This document shows positions 37,713 to 51,962 of a DNA stretch of 64,000 nt, piece after piece. How positions within the stretch are numbered: position 1 is the first letter of the stretch; the number at the start of each line of letters is the position of its first letter. The notes under the pieces were generated by a model. It had not been told where the DNA came from. It searched no databases and saw only the letters and a program-made list of their open reading frames with translations. Source of the DNA: Todiramphus chloris collaris (taxonomy: Eukaryota; Chordata; Aves; Coraciiformes; Alcedinidae). The position numbers were made by a program, and so were the translations under genes. The stretch lies in assembly GCA_025345505.1 (NCBI GenBank), contig JANVCC010000073.1:8254593-8318592 (forward strand), given 5' to 3'.

Positions 37713-40700
37713 AAAGGAATTAAAGTTACTCGCTGACTAGGAGGATGAGGGTCAGTTCCCGGGGCAGCAAGGGGTTATGTCTTCAGACTCTGAAATGGTG
37801 CCTCTCCCATGCCCGTGGGTTATGGCCCCAAGACCTGCAGCAGGACTGTGCTCCACGCTGCTCACTGGTGAGAGGTGGAAGAGCTTTTTCTGCTTCACTC
37901 CACATACAAGATTTTGTCATGTCCTCCTCTCTGCATCTCTCCTGCGGGTCCAGACACAGCTGGTTGCATCTCAAACAGCACTAAACTACACCAAGTTGTA
38001 ATGGTCCCCTAGGGGCTCTAACCTGGCTGCACAGACCAGCGGAGCGCAGCATGTCCCAGCCACACGCCCGTCATCCCACGACTCACCCCTTCCGTGCCGG
38101 CCGAAGAACCTGCTACAACAACTGTGGACATCGCTGCACCTGGAGAATCCCTTGGTGCCTACTGGGAGCTGTGTAAGGAGCGCTGTGTGCTAGGAGAAGT
38201 CAGCCCTGTGTTTTGACTGGTAAGAAGATGCTGTTTGAGGTGGTAATGGGTGAGAATCCTTGGATTTTCCTGCAAGTGCTGCTTGATATTTTATGAGATA
38301 CTTTTTACTGCAGTGAGAACAGTTCTGCTTCACTCCACAGCCTCTCCCACATCCCTGGCATCTGCCCTCTCCCATCCCCATTGTATATCCTTCTCTGTCA
38401 TTTACACGGCAGCAGCTACTTTTCATTCAAAATTTATCCATGAAGATAAAAAAATCATCCAAGTGCCTCCAAACTCCATCTCCTCAAGTCGGCCAACTCT
38501 GCAATTCGGTGGGATCTGGGTGCCTCTGTCCACTCAAGGTAATAGGTGTCTAGGAAACATGTGCCTTTGAACATTTGACCAGCCACGCTTTTGCTGTAAA
38601 GAAGGATGGAAGGTATAAAAGAAGCAAGGAGGCTGGAGCTATTCCCCGGTCCCTGCAAGGCAGAGATGTTGCAGAGCGCTCGCGAGGGTTCTTCTGTGGA
38701 GACACCGCATGTCAACAGTTAACTTCCCTTTGTTCCCATCCAAATGATTAAGGTTAGAAGCTTGCCTGGTGACATCACCAGAGTTTAAACATGCTGGATA
38801 TGGTCCAGGGAGCCAAAGTTATTGCTGACCCCATGGTTACTGATCCGCTCCGCAAGTAGCTGATGTCTGCTCTCACTTTATGAATTATTTAATGGGTTAA
38901 AGATTGGTCAGATCTTCTTTATGCAACGTACAGCTATACAGTGGGCAGGAGGACATAAACATGCATTAACAAGGTTAAAGTCATATACTGTAACTACACT
39001 GTTTTCAGCTTGCAGCTTTATTGACTTAATCATGCCGGCACCGCAGCCAACAAATCATTAAATCCATTCCATTCTTTTGCTGGTTACCAACCACAAAAAC
39101 AGAGGCAGGCAAACACGGAGCAAATCTGGGAGGGGGTGGGGAAGGGCGGTGGGTGCGGGGCAGAGGGAGAACAGTGGGATCACTATGGAGCGCGGCGCTG
39201 GCCTGTCACTGCCAGCACAAAGACGCCAAATCTGTCTTTACGGACTAAGTGGTTTCATGGTTTAAAGTGACACACTCATTTGTTCCTGTTTTGCAATGAT
39301 TATAGAAAAGAAGAAGGGGGGGAGGAATAAAAAGCAAACTGAGCTGCTTCGTATCGTAAGGGAGGGTGTGTGTGGTGTGAGCACCTCACAGAGCCGCAGA
39401 TCTCATCCGTAACACACCCCGGGGCCAGGGCAGAGACCTGGGCACTCGCTGCACCCCAGGGGTCCCAGGCTCTGCACTCCCTGCTAATCTGCAGAGAAAT
39501 GCTGGCATAATTAAGAGTTCGGCGTAAAAGAAAAAAGACACGGAGCATTAAATCAGGCCTTCTGCTGCCCTCCTGAAGCAACTCTGACCACAGCGAGCAA
39601 CGTTCTCCCATTGCTCGTCCCCGTTTTCAGACTGAAGTAACAACTTCACTTTCAGACAAAAGCTTTCATTTTTGACCTGGCACTTACTGTAACTTTTCAT
39701 ACCCACATCCAGGCCACCCCCAGAAGCTCCCTGACAGTCGGCAGTGTGGAGAATGCCCAATGCAGTCAGCAGTTTCCCAAAATACTGCATCTAGGTAGTT
39801 AGTTCAAGACATCCAGGTTTGAAGCCAGAGCTGTCAGCTGCTTGGTTTTGAACCCGTAAGATCTTTACTTGTCACTGCTGTTGTCCCCATTCGTTTTCTG
39901 ATGGAAATCGCCTTCTCTATCGCTCTAAAATTCAAGTGGCTGCTACTGCGCTAGGGGAGCATCACATCAGGACACAGCTCCTCTGTGTGACAAGCAGGCT
40001 ACGGAGGAATAATTCATCAAGAACTCTTAAAAACCTTCAGAAGTCAGGGTGTTTTACCTCTTTTCTTGATGCTAGACACAGCCTATCTGCAGGCTTTCCT
40101 CCACTGAGAGAACATGAAATAAACTCCTCCTTCCCGGGGAAGACTCAGCTACACCAGGAGAGATTCCTGGCCCATTTCTATCTATTGTGAAAATAATGAG
40201 AGGCCAATAAACTCCCTTTTCTTCACATTCTGGATATAGGCTGCTTAGAGCTCCTGGTAAGAATAACTCAGATTCTGACATCCTACGATACATTCGCACC
40301 TCATCCCGAGATAGACCACCACAGACCTTTCTGAACACTGTCATTATTTGGTTTTATTGCTGTTTCCCTTAGACCCATACAAGCCTTCTTACAGTTTGAG
40401 TTCCATCCTTGCCTTCTTTGGTTTAATAGTCCCCAGATCCCTATCACCCAGAGACGTCTCCTGGCTCCATCTACTGCAAATAAACATATCATTACTCGGT
40501 GCAGGAGTCAGCCAGAACTCCTCTTGGAAACAGCCACCAGAGAAGAGCCTGTCCCCCAGCTGTGGTACCGAGGCAGTGGAACACCATCAAAGGTACTTCT
40601 CTCCAGCCACCACACTGGAAAATCAGACAGAAACAAAAATGCTTTCTAAGGCAGAAGTCAGCTATTTCAGGTACCCATATGACTTTCAAGTTCACAGACT

Positions 40701-42720
40701 TTTCTATATTGCATCACCACAGCTGCTGCTGCTGTTTCCAAAGGTGGAGAATAAAGGTACCTCCAGCAGACAAGAGCCAAGCCTAAGTGTGTTGTCCTGG
40801 CTTCCATCAGTGCAGACCATTCATCACATCTCAGTGTGCACGTTAGGGTGAAGTGAAATTACCCTCTGAAGATCTTTTCCCCCACAGTCCACAGGAGGAG
40901 CCTAAATGATGGGAGCAGGCAGATGAATCCCAACCAGTCACAGAGGAAGGCTGACTTCAGAGAGGGCTAAATCTACACCTCAGGAGACCAAAGCCAGTGC
41001 TTAACCATGCAACTATTCTGCCTTTTCCCTGAGGTTCAGCAGCCCTGGCTCCACGGCTAGTGCTCAGCAGTGCGAGCTGTGCTTCACCCTGCTGACACTG
41101 TCTGCCCCCACTGAATCCCACCTCCCCAGGGCTCCCCGCCCGCGTGCGCCCACCTTTCCCCTCGTGTGTGCTCGCAGGCCCGAGCCAGCAAAGCGAGGGC
41201 TTGTGCGGCGGACACGTCATCCTGGAAAGCATCTTATCATTGACCTGCGCTTATCGAGAGAACACGGGAAGGCAGAGGAGGCTCCCCTGCCGCAGTCATT
41301 AGCCAACAAGCTGCTTCAAAGGGAAGTGACAGTTGTGGTGATGTTTTAGGACTGACACACCCAGTCAGGAGTAACACACCAGCTGGGCTATTTATAATCC
41401 CTGATTTTAGAGTCTTAAAATAGCACTGCATTTATTTTTACATTTTTAGGCACGCTTGTATATTCAAGCAAGTCCGTTTGCAGGCTGCACATCAAACACA
41501 TCACAGCCAGTCTCCTGTGTCTCCCTGCTGAAAGCAGAGGTGAATTTCCCTCTCCCTCTGCCCTGATCTCCTTGGCCAATGCGATTAGAGTCCCTGAGCC
41601 TATTCCCATGTATTTTTACATATAGACTGGCTCTTCTAAACGCACAAAGCAAGGGACCTGCAGCCCCTGCCTGCAGGCACCCCAGCGCAGGCGGAGCTGC
41701 AGAGGTGGTTCACACTGCAGTACGTGGCCACGTGTGTTCTGCCCTTACCGAGAGGCACTACAGCCTCTCTGAAGGAGTTCACGGGCCCTGCGATAAAGCG
41801 ATCCTGATTGTTTGTGCTCTTCTTAAAAAACAAAGGTCAGTATAGAGAAGTAGTCAAACAGACCACGGCTGCGTGTCGGCAAGGAGAGCTCTCTGTGGCC
41901 TCGGCACAGGCGTAGCTATTTGTTCTCTGCTCCCTGCTGCCACAGTGTACCTCGGTTGGCATTTCTTAATGACTGGAGCATCCGTGTGCTCTTTGTAAAA
42001 CAATTATAAAATATTCAGGGCAGGAGAATAAATTCCGGCAAACTGCATAGGTGTCAAATGGTAAATCGTCTGGTGTTTTGTTTTAATTGCAGAGTTATTT
42101 ATACCCTGGAACTTGTTATTAACATAGGAAAAAACAGAACCTATTGTTATCCATAATTAAAGGGACTATTATGGGACTGCAAAAGCATGGATGGCCTCAG
42201 CCAGATCACCCCTCCTTTGTCAGCAGTGACCGGCATGGGGAGGAATATTAAGGAGTCCCCATCTCAAGATACTTCAGTTGAGAGCTTCAGAGAGGTCGGT
42301 CCCTGCATGTGAACCCCGATTTCTGCACTTAGCTTCACCCCCAGCACCCCACCTCCTGCCTCTGGTCATGGACTTGCCATAAAGCAGGAGTGCTTTTGGA
42401 AGAGGGTACTACAGGGGGGCCATCCCACCCTTCCCTACCCTTTCTGACCAAGGAGCACAAGGACGGGACACATCCTGGATTTGGCCTGGAGTTGCATAAC
42501 CATCCTTGTTAAAATTCAGGATTAACAGGTTATATTTTCATTTGCGAGATTGTTATCTGCCCCGAGAAAGGCTTCCGATTTCACCAGCACTAATCACGAC
42601 GCCACAATGGATTTCCGGTCTCTGCAATGAGACTTGAAAGCCTTTGTACCTTGTGGAGCCGGTTTTAATTCAAATCTAACTGGCAGAGCTATTGTAGGCT
42701 GCATGTTGAACAGATTTTGC

Positions 42721-42774
42721 TTTTTTCTTTTTTTTTTAAAAAAGAAGAGAAAAAAAGAAAAGAAAAGAAAAAGT
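42721..42774. repeat. T-rich then A-rich low-complexity tract
   Basis: A run of T (CTTTTTTCTTTTTTTTTT) is followed at once by A-rich sequence (AAAAAAGAAG, AAAAGAAAAGAAAAG), so the RNA could fold into an A/U hairpin. Confidence 0.6.
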
Positions 42775-45700
42775 TATTTACATGCTACTGTACCTTAGAT
42801 CTAAATCCATTCCTTAGAGACAGAAATCCCCCTGACCACCGAAGCTGGTAGCTGTGCTACCTTTCCAGGAACGATACCCTCCATCTCTCCACTGGCCCCG
42901 AGCAAAGATCCCACACAAGGTTTTGAGCCTTAAAAGAAACGCGGCCCAAACCTGCACTGGTGCCCACCTCTTCAGGTTTTCACTGCTAAGGATATCATAA
43001 AAAAAAAGCAGCAAACGTGTCCTGTAGGGAGAGACCGGCGTGCCAGGACAGCCCCGCGTGCCCCCACAGCGCCAGGCTGCTCGCCCTGCCTCGTGCTGTC
43101 GGCTCCCCAGGCATCTCACGCTCCCAGGCGAGCACCCAGACACGACACCCTGGCAGAGGAGATGCAGGCGGCCTAGAAGGACAGTCGAGGATGAAACTAC
43201 TGATGCCATAATTATAACTGGGAGGCCAAACAGACTCCCGAGAGGCACTATCTTTGCGGACAGAGAGGGGAAAGGCTCATTGACAACTGGCTTTACCAGA
43301 TGAGTAAATTAGACCCGGGTTATAGCCTTCTTGTTCTCCCCCTGCCTCCGCCCCCAAGGACTGTGTGAGTCAGTGGAACTGGAGGGAAAATATACACTAA
43401 ATTCTACAAGTGCAGGAATTAAAGAGACATCTACAAAGCTTGCCTCTGGCTCTTGATACCAGCTGCAAAATTGGGTTAGCTTGACATTGCTACTGGAGGT
43501 GAACAGACCCAGGAAGGCTGGCTGAGCAGCAGCCAAGCCAAGCCCCTCTCTGCAAAGCAGGTGAGCTGGAAGCTGACTGCAGTCTCATTGCTAAGGCACA
43601 AGAAACACCTTTTTAGATTTTTAAACCTGGGAGTGGAGCGAGAGCAATTAAGAACACAAACTCTCTTTCCTGCACAAACGTGAGGTCCAGACCGTGTGGG
43701 ATCATGAGATACAAGCCAACCTGCAAGTCTGGCCTGTGCCAGTTTTGAAGTGCAGGTGACCCCTGCAAGTTCTCTGAGCTTGATAAAAACTTCTCCTTTG
43801 ATAGTCAGGTGAAGGACGTATCAGCGTCAAGGCTCTTCTATCGGTAACAGCACCACCAAAGCAGCCCCAACTGATATCCCCGCTGTCAGGCAGCTGTCTG
43901 GGACATCTCCGTGAAGAGCATCACAGCTCCAGAGAGGAAACCTTAAATGTCTCATAAATCCTGCTGCGGGGAGTGCCACATCGCAGCGGGCTCATTCGAC
44001 GGCTCTCCCAGTTTGTCCACTCAGACAGGGTGCCAGGACCTGCCAGTGATGATGTCCAGCTGCCTCTCCCAAAAGGATGCCACCCGAGACATCTGCCTGT
44101 CACTGCCCCAGCCTGCCCCTTGCCACAAGCAGCACTGAGAAACCAGCGTACAAACCAACCCAGAAAAAAGGCAATAAATTACAAGGTTACGCTGAGAAGT
44201 CTGGGTTGGTTTTTTTTTTCCCTTAATACTTTTCCTTTCTCTTCCCATTTGCTGCTGGACTTGAGGGACCAGTATAAAGGCTGATAAAAAGGAGTCCAGA
44301 AACATCTGACGCTTCTCCCCAAGCCGGGGAGGTTTCCCCGGGGCCGAAGCTGCGGGTGCCGCAGGGGTCAGCCTGGAGGAGGGAGAGGAGGGCAGGGGAG
44401 GGAGAAGGGGAAAAAATGAACAGCTGCAAAGCAATTAAGCCTGCCTCTCTGCCTTACTGTCCAAAGCAGGAGGCAATCTAATTCAGCCTGGTGCCTCTCT
44501 TCCTTCAGCCGTCTGGTGCCTGCCTGGGATTCAGGAAAGGGGCTGTCTGACTGCCCACTTTGTCTGCCGAGCCAAAGGGGCCCTTCCCAGCCACAATTTC
44601 CAAAGGAAAGAGATCTTGGCTGGCGGTGTCTCTTCTTTTCTGAGAAAAACATGCGCTGAATGTAGTGGCAGCAGCTTTATAACCCTCTCCTGCCCTTCCT
44701 CAGCAAACAACCCAAGTGGAGTTGGAGCAAGAAAATGACCCCGCTGGCTCCTCCGCTCAGCACTTGTCTCCCAGCACAATGAATCAATTAGCGTCCGATC
44801 GTTATTGTGGTAACTGTATCTTTCACAAGCAAGATTTTATATAGAGATAGAATAGGATGTTTTCTGCTCATTTCCTTCCTGTCATTCCAATCACGAACTA
44901 CTGTTAAAAATACAATGCATTTAAAGTCTGTGATATTTGCAAGCGTGTGTTCCAGTTTCCCAGCTGAATGGGCTGGTCTTTTGTTTTCTGCACAGTAAAG
45001 GTATGGAGGAACAGCGATAAAGGGGAGCCTATAGCACAACTGGGTTAGAAACTCACACAGGGCACATACAGAAGGTCATCTCATTTTCATGTTCCTAATA
45101 TCAGGGATTACTTTAATTCCTTATTCTGGCCAACTGTTTCAGTTTATAATCCATGGCGCAGGACTCCTTCCAGCACGTCTAAGGTGGCACTCATTCTGCT
45201 ATTTCTTCAGAAACTGGCAAAAATGTTTTATTTGGAAAATGTTAGTCTGGCAGTAAAAGCCTTTTAGTATTCAGTCAGAAGGAGAAAATGGGCTCTGTTT
45301 GGAGAACAGGCTACATTTCAACTTTACTTTCAGTTATATTTGACAGCAATCTAGACAAGAGGTAGGTACCCTCCCCCTAGCTTAATCAAGACAGAAATAG
45401 GCAAAACTGTGTAGTTTAAATGCAACTAGACACCATTTCATCTTATGAAAAGCCTCAATACAGTTATCATAAGAAGAAAAAATAAGAAATCACAGAGAGA
45501 GGAAGATTTTAGTTCACTATACTGACAAATGCTTTATAAAGTATGAAATTGGAGGAAACCTCTGTAAGCTAAAGCACAGTGATTTTATATATTGTGTCAA
45601 CCTAGAATGGAGCAGCACACCCAAGTCAGGAGTTCCTTCCTAATACTCATTCTACACAGAGTCCCCGATGAAGGTCACTCTTCTTTTTTAAATTAAAATT

Positions 45701-46536
45701 TATAGCCATATAGATATCTGCCACCTATGTAGCAAAAAGTTCAGACTCCAGACTGGGCACGAAATGGATGTGCCAGTTCCCCCCTCACTGCCAACACTTC
45801 TTAATAAAAAAAAGTTCTTACTAAATGGTCAGATTTAATTTTTTTTTTTTTTATGTAAAATACAACATAAATAAATGCTGAGGATTTTAGACAAAGGTCT
45901 GAACTACAGGAAAACACTGACATGTCCAGCAAAACTTTTTTTCAGTTAAAGATTTGCTCACATTTCAGGACCATCCCACAGTCTAAGGTGATGTTATCAG
46001 CATTTCTCTGTTCCTACTGACCTTAAGCACTCTTAAACCAATAAATACATAATATTTTCTGATAATAGAATGCCATTCACATTTCAGTAACAATAATTCA
46101 CTTCAATGAGATAAGAACTTACACATCAAATGAGTCTACTTCTGTTTGAGAAATACTAGCACACTTTGGGGAACTGCAGAACCACAAATAATGACACCAA
46201 GAGTCCAACGCTATTCCTGGAGAACCTGTAACTCCTGGTTACATCAACAGGAATTTGAGATGTGTAAGGATTGCAAAATCAGATGTTAATCTGCAGTGAA
46301 CAACACAGGTATGGGCAGCCTGCATTTTTGCCTTAAGCAAACAAGAACCGACAAGACTATTAATGAGCGAGAACAGCACCAGTTTCTAACTACACATATA
46401 AATAGGCATTAAAACCAACTGTATTCCTTAAGTGAGTCATCATGCTGTAAAGAAAACCTTTACAAGAAACTTCATGTTGTTTACAAATTTCCCGTTTACT
46501 TTTCTGTTTTTTATTAATCCTTTCCTTCCCACTCAC

Positions 46537-46608
46537 AACGCGTCCCGACCTCGGTACGAGAGCCGCAAGAGGCGGAAACTCGATGCTGAAATGAAAAACC
46601 AGAATCAT
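46537..46608 (-). CDS. Hypothetical alternative N-terminal coding segment of MAMLD1 (24 codons)
   Basis: Predicted only. It reads MILVFHFSIEFPPLAALVPR and then SGRV, ending at the splice donor in phase 0. Spliced to 28281 it would start a protein of about 439 residues containing only the C-terminal glutamine-rich half and the acidic tail, without the LLEELTK and SPPY-repeat regions. The chance of a matching phase is one in three, so the phase alone is weak evidence; the CpG island and the GTGAGT donor add to it. No homologue of the 24 residues is known to me. Confidence 0.2.
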
Positions 46609-46860
46609 CACTATTGACTCCGGCACCTACGCTTCACTTTTTCTGCCGTCAAATAACAAAAGCAATCTAAACACAGACCTTCTTATCGAATTTAAGCCAA
46701 GTACTCAGCTCTCTCCTGGCACGGGGAGATTCAGCTGCCGGCGGCTGCTCTCTGGTGCGGGCTGGGGGCGGCTGCGCTGCCTTCAGCGCTCCCCAGCGCT
46801 ATCGCCGAGCCAAGGACGAAAAATACAGCGGGAATCGCTGAATTCCAGCTCTAAATGAGC
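46537..46860 (-). promoter_or_regulatory. MAMLD1: Small intronic CpG island, possible internal MAMLD1 promoter
   Basis: CpG density is high here (eight CpG within the 49 bases 46537-46585, many more at 46720-46845) in an otherwise CpG-poor intron. On the minus strand the island is closed at its 3' side by a consensus donor, GTGAGT, at 46536-46531, as expected for a first exon. An ATG at 46608-46606 opens 24 codons ending exactly at the donor in phase 0, matching the phase of the exon at 28281. An in-frame TAG stands at 46629-46627. Alternatively the 49 bases could be a cassette exon, because TTTTTCATTTCAG precedes 46585. Transcription is not demonstrated. Confidence 0.4.
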
Positions 46861-47689
46861 TCAGTGGGGAATCTAAACAGTCGAGTCAATTGCCAGAATC
46901 TGCACTTTTCAACCTCGTTCTGCTCCTTTGATCAGACTGAATTTTGAGCTACGGCGATTAATGGACTAATAGAGGAAGTCACAGGATATCTCTTGGGAGA
47001 AGAGGGAACGGAGAAAAAAAGATCTTGTCCTTGTTATGCATCTATTCTGCTAAACGCCACGTTTTCGTGGACAAAACTAAAAAGCCACTACGGAAGGTGT
47101 GATGACTGAGATGGAAAGGAGGAGAAAAAGGGGGCTGTACGAAACAGAAAAAAAATAATGCTCCTATGGTCATTCATTCATTGCTTAAACACACCCTTCA
47201 GAGCCATGGTAAAAGAAAACAGACTATCCAAATATAAGTACCACGTAAACTACCTTTCAATCCAGTACAGTAACAGTTTATACTTAATAATGCTGGAGAG
47301 TAAGGGAAATATTAAACACATTTATAATGCAAAGAGACGCTTCCAAAAGCCCTGAGTATTTAAGTACTGAAAGAAATGGATTAGTTTATGACAGGGATAC
47401 ATGCTACTGGTACCCCAGGACAGTATGTCCTCATTAACGTTAGCAGCCTGCAATCACAAAAGAAAAAGAGAGGAGAAAAGTCTTCGCTAAGACTTTTTTC
47501 CCCCCTAATTTGCTTTTGTTAGCTGTGTCCAAGAGGAGGGGGCAGCTTTTCTCTGTGCAAGGGGCAAATTTTGGTTCTGCAATTCATGACTGTAAAAAAA
47601 CAAACCCCAGAGGACTGCAAATAATCACCAGACTGGTTAAAACATAAACTCACTCAGAGTTTGGCACATTTACAAAATGCTGGTACTCA

Positions 47690-47755
47690 CCCCCAGAAAA
47701 AAAAAAAAGCCAAAACAAACAAACAAAAACCCAGAACCAACAGAAAAGCCAAAAA
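47690..47755. repeat. A/C-rich low-complexity tract
   Basis: CAGAAAAAAAAAAAAGCC followed by AAACAAACAAACAAAAACCC. Similar A/C-rich tracts occur at 7170-7215, 16606-16660, 23890-23925 and 36958-37010. Confidence 0.6.
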
Positions 47756-49974
47756 TAATTCAAATGTAGACTTAAGCTAAGATAGGAACAAGTGCATCGA
47801 AGCTTCCAACTCTCTTTTTTTTTTGTCGTAGCACTAATATGCCATTGTCAATGATCACTGTGCCCTTTGCTGCATCCTTCTCCTCCACCTTTGGTCTTTC
47901 TTGAGCATACAAAGACTATATACATACATGATTCACTCTGCTCTCAGAAATAATCCTGTAGTCCTGGAATGACCTCTCGCTGCGTAAATTTAGGGGTGTG
48001 TGTGTTTGAATCTTTACAAAACCAAGCTGTTGATATAATGTCTTAGACCAGGATACCGTACTATTTTGTCTACATTACGGGGCTTGCCCTCCTTGTGGGC
48101 CTCTTATCAATTCTGTAATGGGGAAAAATAGCTCTGCACAGCTTGTCCATAACCTGCGTTCACATCTGCATCTGCCTACTGATCTAAGGTACTGTGTTTT
48201 CATTACTTGGATGACGAGTGTTAAATCATTTTGCTGGTTATATAGAGCAAATTATTTATGTTAAAGTAATGTACTTCCTATCTTCTTCTTTTAACATTCC
48301 CACATGGCAAGGGCTAAATCGTAATACTGGATCACTTTTTGTTAACAGTAGTGCTTTTAACAATTATGTACTGATAATGATAGTATTTGCCTTCATATAT
48401 GCTATGAAAATTTTAATTTGAAAAAGTACACGTAATAGAGTGATTAGTCTTCAAAGCCCTAAGAAGAGCTGCTACGTTCTGATTGTGGATTTCTATCACT
48501 TATTAGTGCAGGCTGCTTGAAATCGTCCAAAGTGCTTGAGACAGAAATATTCCACAGCCAACACGCAGACTGATAGGCTTCCTACATGTACAGTTTTTGA
48601 AGGCAGCTCATAATAGTGTTTGGCTTTCAAACCTTAATGTTAACAGCTTTGATGGGACTGCTTCTAATTTGTATTTAAGACCCATTACCTTTTCCTCTAA
48701 GCGATCTTCGTGAGACATCATTTGTTCTAGGGGGATATTTGCCATCCAGCGCAGCCCTGTAATGGCCGTTAATTCACACCATTTTAATCGGCAAACTGTG
48801 AATCATCCCAGTGTTTCCAGACTCGCAGATGTACGAGAGAACCACCGAGGCCAGTTCAGTTTCTCTCCCCATTCAGACACAGAGACAATATCAGTTCCTG
48901 TTTACAGCCACGGCTTTGTTTTCCCCCACCCACACGCTGAAATTTCTCCAAAATGCCCAGAGAAAAAGAAAAAAAAAAAAGAGACTGAGTTCATTTTACC
49001 AGGAAAGTTATTTCTAGGTATTGCATCTGAAACAAAACATGTTTGAACTTTTATTTTGTGTGCAGCATTTACTGCAGCGAGGCAGAAATGAGAGAGGAGC
49101 AGAGCAGAAGGACAAAGTCGGCTGCTCCAGTCACCCCACCCTGCCGAACTGCCGTCCGGCGCCAGGCACATGATTTAACAGCATCTGAGGGACTCGTTTA
49201 TTTGTTTGCTTTTTAGTCTAATTGTTAAATTAGACTTCGGTTCTGAAAATATTTCTGCCTTGTGGAATACAGATGGCATTTTAGGCTACTACATGGCAAT
49301 ACGAGGTAGAAACCACCCCAAAAACCAAGGGGATGAGTCATGCACTCAGGAGTATCACAGCATCACAGCAAAAAGTATTAGAATTCATTATTAATTTAGG
49401 CATCACATTTGAGGTAGTAAGAAGGGCATGGTTTTAGGGAAGTGAGCACATCTTCTGAAAGCCAGGCTGCTTTTCGTTCAAAATAAGCTCCCCAAACTGC
49501 CATTTACTGAGAAAAGATCCAGAAAAAACAGACAATGAGCAAACCTATCTTCCACAAATGCGGCGAAAGTGGAACTAAGGTGTTCTGATATTAATGGGAA
49601 TGTACAGCACAGATGAAACGAGTTGGGTGTACAATAGGGTCATGGAAACCATTTCCTCAATGCTATTCATCAGCACGCCGTGCCATGAAAACACCTTTTC
49701 AATATAAGAATTATGGGTGGACTGACTTGTGAGGATGCAAGTGGTGTGTCTTACCCATCACTCATCACTGCTCAGGTTGTTATTTTTAAGAACGATACAC
49801 AGAAGGAAGCGATGGCATTCATTACGGAGCCAAACATCGCTGAGGCTTTCCCTAGATTCCTTGGATGTTTATAACTTCATTACATCCAAGGGCATGGTCG
49901 AGAAGAAAAACATATATATATGTTAAAAACTTTTTGCTCAACTGCTTGTAAAAGAAAGACTTCTCCAAATGGAT

Positions 49975-50130
49975 GTTTTGGGGTTCTTTTTGTGGTTTGT
50001 TGTTTTTTGTTTCTTGGGTTTGGGGTTTTTTTTTGGTTGGTTGGTTTTGTTCCTGTTGTTTGTTTTGTTTTGGGATTTTTTTTTGGTAATAAAAAAAGCA
50101 ACATGGGTTTGGGAAAAAAAAAAAAAAAAG
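49975..50130. repeat. G/T-rich low-complexity tract followed by poly(A)
   Basis: About 120 bases composed almost only of G and T on the + strand (for example GGTTGGTTGGTTTTGTTCC), then an A run at 50114-50129. Open frames in this tract on either strand are compositional. Confidence 0.75.
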
Positions 50131-51962
50131 AAGAGCTCGAAAATCTGTAGTTGGGGCCCGATTCTGCCAACGTTTAGCCCAGGAGAAATTGTCTATACTG
50201 CTACCAGGATGCCTAGAAAACCCAGGAGAAACTGCCTGCCTGGGCTGGCAGGATCACAGTGGTTTTGCCAGAATACAGTTTCACGTCCAATGAATCAGAC
50301 ATTTTTAGCATACCACCACCTTCCCTACACCTTTGAGAGAAGAGGTCCTCTCCCACCCTGCACTGCAGAGCAGAAGGAAACAACTGTCTGTTGCTTGAAG
50401 CTCAAAACCACAAAGGCAAGGGTTTTTTTTAGAGTGAATGCAGAACCTCTGTGTGATGGCACATTCTCCTCTGCTCACCCCGCAGCAGTGCAGCCCTGCC
50501 AGGAGCAAGGGGGGTGGACACAGACTCACAGGCTGTGTCTTGGGCATTAAAATCAGCCTGTCGGACTGAAATTCAGCACCTTGCCTTCAATTTCTCTGGG
50601 ATAAGTCACGTTTCCATCTACATGTTCACAGCACATGAGTACTACTTCCTCTTGTCTTTTCCCACCAGTATCACATCAGCCCTTCAGCCCCCCGCCCCCC
50701 ATCCCTTCATCTTCCTGTAGGTAATGAACAGAAAGACCTTCTTGAACATCTCCAAGCACCCCTCTCTGATGGTTATAGCACCTCCTGCACCCTTTTTGTT
50801 CTTTCTAAATGGATTTTAATTTGCCCAGCATGAAAGTCCCATGGAGTTGTGTGTGTCCCAAGTGCTAAATTGCTGGCAGAACATCTTCCATTTTATTAAA
50901 CAGGTCATAACTAAGGGAAAGACCTGGCTGGATTAAGGAAAGTGCTGCAGCTTTGATGTAGTGTCCACATTAATTTCAGATGCAAAAGGAAGGCAATGGT
51001 GAGGGTGGGGGACGATGCTCCCTACTGGTGTTCAGAAGGACTTAGTCTATTTACAAGCTTCTCTTCTGCAGATTGCTTCCCCTAATGAAGTGCTATGTGG
51101 TGTCCAAAAGTGCTCTCAGCACAACAGATAGCTAAAAGGGAAGGAATGATGAGTGCATTAGGCAGAGCTGCTAGAGATACCAGTGCCTGTAAACATCTTA
51201 AAATACAAGCCAAAGAACTGGGAAGGTTAAGACATGACTACATGGCTGTAACGGCTCCACTGCAACTGGGAATGCTCTGAAATACCTGCAGTTTAACAGA
51301 AGACAACACACACCACTTAAAAAACACTGTAAAAGAGCAATGGCCTAAGAAGATCAGATGTGAACTAAGGTTTTTATCTTGATGACTGCACTTCTGAAAA
51401 TGTTGTGTTACTGCTGGTATATTGAGGCCAAACACTCAACTTCTTTCCACAAGTTTACTCCCTACTTTCCAAAACTTATCTTAGGTTATTTATTCACAGG
51501 GGAGACAGGGGAAGGGAGAAGGTGGCAGTCTGACAGCTTCATTCAAGCTTCTGTTAGACGCTCTTGAAAGAAGGGAGAGGAGAATCCCCAACTTTGAAAT
51601 AAACCAAAAAAAAAAATCAACTCAGTTCCAAGTGCACGGATAAATATAAATTCAGAAATGACCATTCAAGAAGATGTTTTTACATCTGTGGAGAGGTCAA
51701 ACTCCAGGCTCAGCCTCATTGCTCTCTGTAATCCAGATTCACCACCAGCTTCCTTTATCCGCCTGTTCAAAGGCACTTAATTAGCTGAAGGGCTTGTTAC
51801 TTTGCCTTCAAAAGTTCTCCACTCCCTCAAAGGCTTTGCTTTGGTATTGTACTACCACTACCCTTTGAAATCAAATCTGGTTTTCTTTTCCACAGTATAA
51901 GAAAAAAAAAAACCCAACAACCTAATATTTAAAAAAAAAAATTTCAAGGGAAAAGGAAAAAT

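Noticed and set aside
49880..50550. Frames of 96-193 codons with Phe/Leu/Gly or Lys/Thr/Pro runs
   Set aside because: They start in the G/T-rich low-complexity tract; the remainder has no recognisable domain.
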